Part shown: piece by piece, positions 55,257 to 64,000 of the stretch
How the letters are laid out: every line of letters starts with the position of its first letter
Numbering within the stretch: position 1 is the first letter of the stretch
Origin: Perognathus longimembris pacificus
Lineage: Eukaryota > Chordata > Mammalia > Rodentia > Heteromyidae
Length of the DNA stretch: 64,000 bases
NCBI RefSeq assembly: GCF_023159225.1
Contig: NC_063172.1
Span: forward strand, 58,896,828 to 58,960,827
Direction of reading: 5' to 3'
Made by a program: the position numbers and the translations under genes
The notes under the pieces: generated by a model
Seen by the model: only the letters and a program-made list of their open reading frames with translations
What the model was told of the DNA's origin: nothing
The model's database searches: none

Positions 55257-55428
55257 GGGGTTGGGAATATGGCCTAGTGGCAAGAGTGCTTGCCTCGTAT
55301 ACATGAAGCCCTGGGTTCGATTCCCCAACACCACATATACAGAAAACGGCCAGAAGTGGCGCTGTGCCTCAAGAGGCAGAGTGCTAGCCTTGAGCAAAAA
55401 GAAGCCAGGGACAGTGCTCAGGCCCTGA
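55257..55428 (+). mobile_element. IDL-Geo SINE lacking 3' end and A tail
   Basis: Near-consensus from 'ggggttgggaatatggcc' to 'ctcaggccctga', then stops; the last 20 bases of the Geo monomer and the A tail are missing. A possible imperfect duplication flanks it: 'gatttgtctga' (55246-55256) and 'gagttgtttga' (55431-55441), 9 of 11 matching. Confidence 0.93.
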
Positions 55429-55721
55429 TAGAGTTGTTTGAAAGAAATTAACTCTCAGAATACAATGTAATATTCAGTAGAACCTTCCTCAGGGGAAAAG
55501 TAGAGTAAAATCATTTTTAAACTAATGAGTTTTTCAGTAATAGATATTGACCAAGAAAATTATAACAGAGGTATTTCAAACAGAAAAGAAAATACCTAGA
55601 TGAAAGGTGTGATATTCAACAATGAATGATAAGCAAGTAAACTAGTAAATATATGGAAAATTTCAAACACCCATCCATTTATGTCAAAGGAATATTAGTG
55701 ATGTACAGTCTAAAAATAAGA

Positions 55722-55960
55722 TATAGCTGGGTTGCAGTGGTTCATGCCTGTAAATCAAGCCTCAGAAGGTTGAGATCTTAGGATACTGGTTCAAAGCCAG
55801 ACCAGGCAGGAAAGTCTGTGAGACACTTAACTCCAATGAACTACCAAAAAAACCAGAGATGAGGCTGTGGCTCAAGTGGTAAAGTACTGGCCTTGAGCAA
55901 AAGAAAATCAGGGGGAACACAGAGCCCCAGAGTTCAAGCTCTAGGCCCTATAAATTAATA
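55722..55960 (+). mobile_element. 7SL-Geo chimeric SINE
   Basis: 'gctgggttgcagtggttcat', 'ggttcaaagccagaccagg', 'gaaagtctgtgagacac' (7SL part), 'ggctcaagtggtaaagtac' and 'agagttcaagctctagg' (Geo part). Confidence 0.86.
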
Positions 55961-55969
55961 AATAAGATA

Positions 55970-56085
55970 CAAGCCAGGAGTGGTGGTACATACCTGTAAT
56001 CTCAGGACTGAGGAGACTAAGACTAAAGGAGTCTAAGGCCAATGAGATCTATCTAGTGATATCCTGGGGGGAGGGGAGGGGAGAC
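55970..56085 (+). mobile_element. 7SL-derived (B1-like) monomer
   Basis: 'caggagtggtggtacatacc', 'tgtaatctcaggactgagg', 'gtctaaggccaatgag', then a G-rich 'ggggggaggggaggggag' end. Confidence 0.75.
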
Positions 56086-57940
56086 CTTGAATTTGAGATA
56101 AAAGAACATAGAATTTTGGAAGGCATAATCAAGTTTAAAATTACTTGGGAGAGAGTAAAACAATTTTGTCAAGGAGTGCCTCAGTGTGTGTATTAAAACT
56201 AGCTAAAATAACAACTAGTTAATGTAAGGCAAATAATGTCCAATTTAATTTTTAAAAATTAAAAATTTTAGCTCAAAAAAGTAATTAAGAGGGAGAGAGA
56301 GGAGAAAGAAAAAAATGAAGAGACAAATGGGAAAATAGAATACACCTAATAGGAAATAGACATAAATATATGGGAAACCTCAGTAACAGTAAACAATTGG
56401 GCCACTGTTCAAAAATAAAAATTAATCAGCAAAAAATATAAATTATACATTATTTATACTCAAGACTCCAGAAGGCTGGCCATCCATAGCCTATTGATCA
56501 CTTCTGGCCTCTGACTAAGTGGTTCTGTGGGTAAGAATAATCTTTATAGTTTTAAATCATCATGGAAAAACAAAAGACTATGTGAAACAAATACCTGGGA
56601 CCTGCAAATATTTCGTATCTGGTTTCTTATAGTAAAAGTTTGCTGTTCCCTATTCTAAAATATAAATCCATATGATCAAGACTAGAAATTCAGGAAAGAT
56701 GCTTTAGCTTTAGAACAGATGTTTCTCCCTCAATATCCAAATATTAGCTAGCTGCATTCATACCTTGCTACATAACTCATTTGTTAACCTCCCCTGTAGT
56801 TTGGTATATTCACAGGAAATGAACTGAAATGAATTATACAACTTCTGAGTCAAGTCCTTAAAATGAATACATATACTCCTTCTCTTACAAGGAGGGGGCA
56901 GGGGGAGAAGAGGAGGAGAAAAAGGAAAAGGAGAGGAAGAAGAGGAGGAGGAGGGGGAGGGGGAGGGGGAGGGGGGCCATGGGGTAAAGAGATATCCTTG
57001 GTCATGTAGATAAGGTTCATCACTGGGAAAACTAAAGGGAGTCAGCCTATGAACTCTGTCATGCCCCCTTGAGATCATTATAGATTAGCAAAAGATAGCC
57101 TTCTCATTTTCAAGCCATTCTTAGGTAGTATAACTGTAAGGAAGCTAGCTTATATTCCCAAAAGTATAAAAAGCAAACCATTACTAAACAAAAGCCAGAT
57201 TTCTGTAGAATCAGACAAACAGTCTTTGGAGCAAGAAAGGATTGAAATGGTCATGATGAAAACGGCCATTTAAACTTGTTCCTTAGCTCCACACACATAT
57301 ATCTTCAAACTAGAAGCAATTGAAGGACCCACCATACTAGTAGAATTTTTAACACCTCTCTCAGTAATCAATGAGCAAAACAGACAACAAAATACCAATA
57401 AAAATTCATAAACAAAAGGTTATATGCTTGATCTTTGGGATTATAGAAAATGTGACACCCAGTAATTAAAGAACTCACATTCTTTTAAGACAAAAAGAGA
57501 AGTTTTGAAACAAGGGGTCTTATTCTAAGCACTAAACTGGTTTAAAATTTTTTTCAAATGATGATAAGAAACAGAATGTTCTCAGACTACAATGGAAGGT
57601 ACTTTAATAGCTAAACAAACCAAGTGAAAAAAAAGTTACATATTGTTCCTGTGTGCTGAGTGTCTTGGTTTTAGAACAACTTTTACCATAAATAGATGTT
57701 GGATTTTTATTCCAATAAATTCATTTTTATGCTTTGAAAGTAAAAAACAACAAATGTACAAAGTTTATAATGTTCAAAACAACTCAGAATCAAAGAAAAA
57801 CCACTAACAGAAAATATAAAAATATTTGGAAGTGAGGAATAACCAAAATGCTATATAATAAAACTTGTGGAGCACAGCCAAACTATCTTGATAAAAGATA
57901 ATTCTTCTAACAGGTTCAATTGTAACCCTCCTGCAGATAT
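56086..57940. other. No recognisable feature apart from a purine array
   Basis: AT-rich; no repeat family or exon recognised outside the purine array at 56883-56976. Confidence 0.4.
56883..56976 (+). repeat. Purine tract ending in a strong G-quadruplex motif
   Basis: GGA/GAA-rich tract that ends with four runs of five or six G separated by single A (56953-56976). It lies outside any repeat I recognise. Confidence 0.92.
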
Positions 57941-57956
57941 AAAAGCTAATGTGATT

Positions 57957-58165
57957 GGGGCTGGGAGTATGGCCTAGTGGCAAGAGTGCTTGCCTCATAT
58001 TCATGAAACCCTTGGTTCAATTCCCCAGCACCACATATGTAGAAAATGGCCAGAAGTAGCGCTGTGGTTCAAGTAGTAGAGTGTTAGCCCTGAGCAAAAA
58101 GAAGCCAGGGACAGTGCTCAGGCCCTGAGTCCAAGGCCCAGAACTGGCCAAAAAAGAAAAAAAAA
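57957..58165 (+). mobile_element. IDL-Geo dimeric SINE
   Basis: Both monomers and A-rich tail. Perfect 16-bp duplication 'aaaagctaatgtgatt' at 57941-57956 and 58166-58181. Confidence 0.96.
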
Positions 58166-58181
58166 AAAAGCTAATGTGATT

Positions 58182-58678
58182 AAAGATTTTCCTCTATTCA
58201 TTAATCAACAAAGCAACCAAGAATATCAAAAGAGAATACAAAGAACAAACTCATTTATAGATTGAGAATATTGAAAATAATCTGCAAAGAAGATTAAACT
58301 GATTTTTCTACAGGAGAAGATGAAACTTAGTTGAATTTCTACCAAGCAAGAGACAATTTACATGTCTATAGGTAAAATTATTTTTCATTTCTCTTAGTTA
58401 CCTATAACTTGCAAAATTGTAAAATAGCTTGAAGAAAATGAAAGCATATAACAGATAACCCAGAAAGGTGAGTTGTCTGTGCATAATTATTAGACTTCCC
58501 TGGAAGCATCGGTTATTCCTCACAGTGATTCTCCGTTTTATCAGACTTTCCATCACAGGGTTTTTCAAAATCACAAAATAAGTCTGCTCAGTGGTTTGAG
58601 TGTGAAAATTCATCCTAAAGGCATCTTTGAGTTTGTTTTAGTATAGTAGACTATGGGTATATAGCTTGGAGAGTTTGA

Positions 58679-58731
<53 letters not shown>

Positions 58732-58896
58732 CAGTAAAATAAAAGCAAAGAGCAAGAGATCATGAACATAAGGATAAAAGAAAACATTATGAATTAAAAA
58801 GCAGTTCTTATTCTTACTAAAAGCAAACAGTTTCTTACACATGAATGCTAATGAATGAATATAGTCAGAATGAGGACCTAGAAAATAACCAGTTAA
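58182..58896. other. No recognisable feature apart from a CA repeat
   Basis: AT-rich; nothing else recognised. Confidence 0.4.
58680..58729 (+). repeat. (AC)25 microsatellite
   Basis: Perfect alternating run, the longest dinucleotide repeat in the window. Not attached to a SINE I can recognise. Confidence 0.95.
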
Positions 58897-58985
58897 CCAT
58901 TGGACTGGAGGTATGGCTCAATGCTACACAAATTACCTGGCTTACAAGGACCTAGCCTTGATTACCAAGTATAGGGAAAATATTT
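58897..58985 (+). mobile_element. ID-like monomer SINE
   Basis: 'ggactggaggtatggctcaat' then 'cctggcttacaaggacctagcc' character and 'ccaagtatagggaaaa'. Diverged tRNA-like unit. Confidence 0.6.
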
Positions 58986-59004
58986 ATTTATTTTCCATAG
59001 GTAC

Positions 59005-59221
59005 CGATCAGGCACCATTGGGTCATACTTATAATCCTAGCTCTTAGGGAGGGTAAGTTGTGAGGATCATAGTTTGAAATCATCATGAAAGGCCATGAGA
59101 CTCTTATCTCCATTTAACCACCAAAAAATCCAGAAGTGGAGCAGTTCGAGTGGTAGAGCACTAGTCTCGAGCTAAAAAGCTAAGGGAAAGTTTCCAGGCC
59201 CTGAATTCAAGCCTCAGTACC
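59005..59221 (+). mobile_element. 7SL-Geo chimeric SINE
   Basis: 'caggcaccattgggtcatac', 'tataatcctagctcttaggg', 'ccatgagactcttatctcc' (7SL), then 'ccagaagtggagcagttcg', 'gtggtagagcactagtc', 'gccctgaattcaagcctcag' (Geo). The tail is an AC repeat. Best-preserved chimera in the window. Confidence 0.88.

Positions 59222-59264
<43 letters not shown>
59222..59264 (+). repeat. (AC)21 microsatellite at SINE tail
   Basis: Perfect AC run replacing the A-rich tail of the preceding SINE. Confidence 0.95.
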
Positions 59265-59267
<3 letters not shown>

Positions 59268-59734
59268 ACAATCAACAAATCTAAAATGAATTGTTGTAGA
59301 ATAAGTATGAAGTAAATGTACTTAAGGCAAATATAGAGAAGACATTAAATTATTTTAACTCATTAACGTCTTGAGCCCTCAACTCGGGCATTCATACATT
59401 ATCAATGATCCCCAGTTCCTTACTTTCTTTCTCTCAATACCTCCAGTTATTGTCTTATAGAAACTACTTATTTCTCTTTTATCTCTCCTGCCACAGTCCT
59501 CTTAGATGATCTGGCAGATTAAATCCAGAATACCAATAACTTCTAGTGTATTCCCTTGCAAACTGCACATTTAACAATATGAAACAATGAGAGAATTGAC
59601 TGTGGATTTGGAGGCCCTGAAAAGTTTTGACTAATGTCAAACTGAAGGTCAGACTAATGTCTGAGTCCAGAGATGGACCCCAAGGCCAGTGGCAGTGACA
59701 TTGTGTTTGGGTGCTAAAAATGTCTATGAAGTCA
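59265..59734. other. No recognisable feature
   Basis: Nothing recognised. Confidence 0.4.
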
Positions 59735-59965
59735 AAGCCAGATGTGGTGGCTCACAATTGCAATCTCAGATGCTACAGAGGCAAGTGTCTGGAGGACTGA
59801 ACTCTGAGGCTGCCAGGGATTAGAGTCCAGGGAGGGGGGGCAGGGGGGAGCAAAACTTTTATTTAAAAAAATAACCTGAAAAAGTACTGAGGGGATGGTG
59901 GAGTGTCAGCCCAACCTAATAAAAGCAAGACCTGGAGTTTAAACTTCAGTACTGCCAAAAGAAAA
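59735..59965 (+). mobile_element. 7SL-ID composite SINE
   Basis: 'gccagatgtggtggctcaca', 'gcaatctcagatgctacag' (7SL); middle G-rich and A-rich link (59828-59875); 'gggatggtggagtgtcagc' and 'ggagtttaaacttcagtac' (ID-like). Confidence 0.68.
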
Positions 59966-60054
59966 CTTAAAATCAGAAAAAAATAATTAAGAACTTGGCT
60001 GAACTGAAAACTCTAGATCTTGGAGCAAAATGTATCTAACCGCTCATTTCCATA

Positions 60055-60755
60055 GTGTCTTGTGAGTATGGCTGCTGCAACGGTTAGCCCTTTGTCATTT
60101 GTTTCACCGTTTTGTTATTCCCCTTCCCTTCCCCAAATCAGATAAACATATATACAAGACATGGGATACCAAAATCAAAAACAGTGACAACAGGAAATAA
60201 ACCAAGGGAAAACTAATGAAAGAAAAAAGAAATAACTTCACCCAGTACATTTAAAAAAATACAAACAAAGAAAAAACTCTGTTTCCATATCTTGGAGTCC
60301 ATTTCAATTAGCATCATTTTATATGATCATATGTACTTAGCTACGGAGCTATTGTGATCCTCTGCTAGGACTATCCTAGGCAGATACTAAATGAGAGAAT
60401 CCATGGAGCCTGTGTTTCTTTGGGTCTGGCTTACTTCACTTAATATGATTTTTGTGCAGTCTTTCCATTTCCTTATGAATGGGGTGATGTAATTCTTTCT
60501 GAGGGAAGCATAGAATTCCTTTGTGTATATATTCAACCATTTTCTTGATTCTTTCATATACTGAGGGGCATATGGATTGGTTCTATAGCTTAGCTATGGT
60601 AAATAATGCTGCAATGAACATAGTTTTGCTGGTAACATTAGTGTAGTCTTGTTTGTGATAATTTGGGTAAATGTCCAGGTGTGGGATTCCTGGATCTTAG
60701 GGGAGCTCTATGTGTATTTAGTCTTTTGAGGAAGCTCCACACTGCTTTTGGGCGG
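60055..60755 (-). mobile_element. L1 inverted 5' segment (3' UTR and ORF2 end)
   Basis: Complement of A-type 3' UTR ('ttgttattccccttcccttcc' at 60112, 'gacatgggataccaaaatc') into the ORF2 end ('atgaatggggtgatgtaattc', 'ctgaggggcatatgg', 'gaagctccacactgc'). It stops at 60755 against a sense L1 tip. Confidence 0.85.
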
Positions 60756-60897
60756 TGGGGGTGGGGGGAGGAGAAAGTAGGAGACTAAAAGAAGGGAGGG
60801 GGTAACAATGTTTGACAAGAAATGCACTCATTACTTTACTTATGTAACTGTAATCCCTTTGTACATCATCTTTACAATAAAATAAAAATTTTAACAA
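60756..60897 (+). mobile_element. L1 3' tip, partner of the inverted segment
   Basis: 'gacaagaaatgcactcattac', 'gtaactgtaatccctttgtac', 'atctttacaataaaataa'. With 60055-60755 it forms a twin-primed L1. Confidence 0.85.
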
Positions 60898-61921
60898 TGT
60901 ACCTAACATTGTCCAGAACCTACATTTTACTCATTTCATGTTTTCTTAACAAAAATACTAAGGGGAGAGAGTAGCTTTTTCTCCTTGTACAGACAAAAAA
61001 TACTTTCACTCAAGTTCCTAAAGGGCAAAGCAAGGTTTTTTTTTAACATTCATAATCCATAATAATTCCTCTGTAACCAGATATCAGGTTTAATGGTTCA
61101 TTTTATGTCTTACAGCCAAATAGATAGAGTGGGTTTTTCTTGCATTACTGGTTCAACAGCTAACTTGTCCTTCTTTGCTTTTCCATGGTCAGTCTTTAAG
61201 GAATAGCCTCTTCCTCCCACAAAAGTCTCTTCTTATCAAAAGACTTTTCATAAATCCTGTCTAAGGGCACTGAGCAGAGCCTTCCAACTCTGGGGGAAAG
61301 TCACCCTGCCCCTTGTTATTATGAGTAGGCTTTAACAGCCTCTTCTTTTCAAACTCGTGCGGTTTCTTGAATTCATTTGGCAGTGCAAAGCATTCTGGTC
61401 TCATCTTTACCAATGAATTATTTCCCCAGTGTGTTTTTTTAATATTATTGAATTCGATTTAATCTGAGAACTCTTCCAGCCCATGTGTTTCCTGATACTA
61501 AGCACTGCACTGAATCTCTCTTTTCTGTCTTCTTTGGTTCATTTCAGATGTGACTAGCTCATCAGTTCCTCATCATATTTAGTTTTGAATAAAACCTCAC
61601 AGGCTATGTGACTTAGCATAGTAATAACTACTTCAAATGTAGGGAAAGGAAGCAAAGGTAGAAAAAATACTAACCGCACAAAAGGAAAAGAGGAATGTCT
61701 GAATGGATAGATCCTTCTTTGTGCTTAATTGCAAATTAAGTGCATTTGATAAGAAAAGAGACATCTCCCTGACATGTATTTTCTCCTTAGATCTTAACAC
61801 CAGGCCACACAGTGTATACTCAGTAATGCCAATGAGTATTGTCACTGTCTTGGGACCTATCACTCCAAACTTGGTGTATAGAAATAATACAGTCAAGACT
61901 ACTTCAAAATTAAGATGAGTG
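60898..61921. other. No recognisable feature
   Basis: Nothing recognised; overlapping frames on both strands at 61633-61974 have no domain. Confidence 0.45.
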
Positions 61922-62058
61922 AGACAAGGGCAGGGGACAGGAGGGGTGAATGAGAATGTTGGAAGGAGTGACACTGATCAAGATGCATTGTATTCATACT
62001 ACTTCATTAAATGGCAACTCACTTGTACAACTACTTAAAGATAATTAATAATAAAAAA
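61922..62058 (+). mobile_element. L1 3' tip, B-type
   Basis: 'cactgatcaagatgcattgta', 'acttcattaaatggcaactc', 'gtacaactacttaaagata', then 'ataataaaaaaaa'. It defines the B-type end used for comparison here. Confidence 0.82.
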
Positions 62059-62107
62059 AAACACTCAAAGTTCCCCCCAAAAGAAATAACAGCCTGTAAT
62101 TTATTTG

Positions 62108-62637
62108 GGCTATTTTTTGAATATTTTATTATGTTAAGTAGATGTATAAAAGAGTTGCCATTCATCAAAGTGGTTTATGAATACACTGCATCCTAATCCT
62201 AATGTAACCCCTATCAACATTCTCACCCTCCCTCCACAATCCACCAGTTCCCTTGTTTAATTTTAGGTTATGTGTGATTTTTCTGCAATTTAATGAGTTT
62301 GACCCATCCCTTCCCTTATATTTCTCAGTTCTGTGTTACATACAATGAATTATTGCCTGAATTCCCTTCCTTCCCCTTTCATTCTTCCACCTCTCTCCTT
62401 CTGTACCACCCTCCCCTTTTGAACGCATCTATTTGCTGGTACTTCTTTTGTTGGGCTTTGACATAGTCCTTTTAATGAATTATACTATTTGCACTTTCCA
62501 TAGAGTCTATTACACTTCTGTTAGTTCATTTATAACCCCTTGCTTACCACCCAGTATACATACTTGTAGAATTATAGACACAATCTACCTACCACAAATG
62601 GGGGAAACCGTGCAACCTATGTTTTTCTGGGACTGCT
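62108..62637 (-). mobile_element. L1 3' segment, B-type, of an inverted insertion
   Basis: Complement of the B-type 3' UTR ('gttaagtagatgtataaaag', 'gaatacactgcatcc', 'ttgttgggctttgacatag', 'ggggaaaccgtgcaacc') up to the ORF2 stop region at 62637. Its inverted partner starts at 62638. Confidence 0.83.
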
Positions 62638-63504
62638 TAAGACAGCTTCTTCAACAAATGGTGCTGGCAAAATTGTCTATCCACAGGCAGAAAACAGAAA
62701 CTAGATCCTTACATATCTCACTCTACCAGATTCTATTCAAAATGGATCAAAGACCTAATGTAAGGCCAGAAACCATAAAAATATTACAAGTAGGGGTAGG
62801 AGAAACACTAGAATTCCTAGGAACAAGTTAAAGCTTTCTAAGATCTAGAATCACAACAAATCAAAGTTAGACTGGATAAATGGGATTATATAAAACTTAA
62901 AAGCTCTGCATGGCAAAGGACATAGTTAACAAGCTAAATAGAAAGCCCACTGAATGAGAGAAGATTTTCAGCAGCTATATGTCAGACCAGGATCTAATGT
63001 CCAAAATATACTTAGAGCTCAAAAATTAGCCCTACTCCCCCCTGCCAAACCCTGAAAGAAACAACAGCCCAATTAATAAATGGGCTAGTGACTTAAAGAG
63101 AGACTTCTCAGAAGAAGTAAAAATAGCTGATAGACAAAGAAATACTCAATATCTCTAGCATAAAGGAAATGCAAAACAAAACAATGCTGAGATTCTACTT
63201 CACCCAAGTTAGAATGGCCAATATCAAGAAAAGTAATAACAAATTTTGGAAAGGATGTGGCCAAAAGAGAACTCTATTACACTGTTGGTAGAAATGTAAG
63301 TTTGTGTAAGCACTATGGAAAGCAGTATGTAATTTCCTCAAAAAAGACTAAATATAGAGATATCATTTGACCCAGAAATTCCAGTCCAGGGTATTTATCT
63401 AATAAAGCACAAACAAGGCCCCACCAAAGCTACCACCATAACCATGTTCATTGCAGCCTTATTTACCATAACCAAGATATGGAATCATCCCAGATGACCC
63501 TTAA
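62638..63504 (+). pseudogene. L1 ORF2 remnant, inverted 5' segment
   Basis: Sense ORF2 text: 'cttcttcaacaaatggtgctgg', 'aaaatggatcaaagacctaatg', 'gggctagtgacttaaagagag', 'aaggatgtggccaaaagag', 'ccataaccatgttcattgc'. Stops and shifts throughout. It is cut by the LTR at 63505 and resumes after 63999, beyond the window. Confidence 0.83.
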
Positions 63505-63993
63505 TGTCGGGGATGGCTATACCTTTAAGACCTGGGGCTGCTGGCTGTTAGTCACTCTTACCTTCTCTGGGGTCTAGAACCTTCCCAGCCCTCCGCCCTC
63601 CATCTGTGAGCACATGGCGCTGGGGACCAGTCCTGGGGGGGACTGTGGTCTCTGCCTCTGAGGGAAGTTCCGTGACATCACCGAGATGGACAGTTCACCA
63701 GCCAATCGCTAACATCCAGCTAGCTGCCCCAACTCCCTCTCCTTCCCAACGTCATCACTGTAATAAATCCTATTGCCCTCCCTCTGAATAAACGGAAGTC
63801 AGTAGTCCATCAGACGGCTCCCCGAAATTTCCGTGTCCACTGTCTGCTCTTAAACGTAAGGGGGGCTTGGGACTGGGGGTTTCATCGGCTCTACTCCATC
63901 TAAGCTTAGTCTCAATTGGGATACGCTCTGCCCTTCCGCTGGTGGAAGTAGCACGCAGAGCCGAGTGTCCCCCACAACCAGTGTAGCGCAACA
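63505..63993 (+). mobile_element. Solo LTR of an endogenous retrovirus, 489 bp
   Basis: Starts TGTCGGGGATGG and ends GCGCAACA (TGT...ACA), with a perfect 6-bp duplication 'ccttaa' at 63499-63504 and 63994-63999. Two AATAAA signals (63762, 63787). It shares the 'gtgacatcacc...gatggacag' block (63671-63692) with the LTR at 28301. No internal region. The last window base continues the L1. Confidence 0.85.
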
Positions 63994-64000
63994 CCTTAAC

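Overview
This 64 kb window is mammalian nuclear DNA with no gene I can identify. I found no host coding exon, tRNA, rRNA or ncRNA gene. Most open frames longer than 60 codons lie in repeats or simple sequence or are isolated shadows, so no CDS is called. The organism is most likely a geomyoid rodent (pocket mouse, kangaroo rat or pocket gopher). The main young SINE is a dimer with an ID/tRNA-Ala-like left monomer and a second monomer, and it matches the IDL-Geo SINE, which I know from memory to be restricted to Geomyoidea. All repeat families are named from memory of consensus sequences, without a database search.

Layout. 0-8 kb: old MaLR LTRs, 7SL-derived SINEs, an inverted L1 pair (4.3-5.4 kb) and two antisense IDL-Geo SINEs. 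8.3-11.2 kb: an antisense L1 whose apparent 5' UTR is joined directly to the 3' part of ORF2. 11-17 kb: MIRs, an IDL-Geo copy and otherwise unassigned sequence. 17.8-18.4 kb: a 566-nt purine tract with one pyrimidine. 18-26 kb: SINEs with 7SL/Geo structure and ancient LTR and L1 relics. 26.2-29.4 kb: a nest in which a MaLR LTR carries an ID SINE and an L1, and the L1 carries a solo LTR and an IDL-Geo SINE. 30-43 kb: scattered repeats, a MER5A-like relic, MaLR internal sequence, and three AT-rich unassigned blocks that could be conserved noncoding DNA. 43.4-44.6 kb: a twin-primed L1 with a clear target-site duplication. 45-60 kb: SINEs, L1 3' ends, a third LTR, a Tigger/MER2-like relic and simple repeats. 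60-64 kb: two more inverted L1 structures, the last cut by a solo LTR whose 6-bp duplication closes at the end of the window.

The content is therefore a record of retrotransposition: L1 is the presumed supplier of enzyme, and 7SL-derived and ID/Geo-derived SINEs and LTR elements are layered on top. The observations most worth checking are the recurrent inverted L1s, the internally deleted L1 with a 5' UTR, the Geo monomer shared by two SINE families, two related solo LTRs with 6-bp duplications, and the long purine tract. I see no operon-like, defence or other gene system here.
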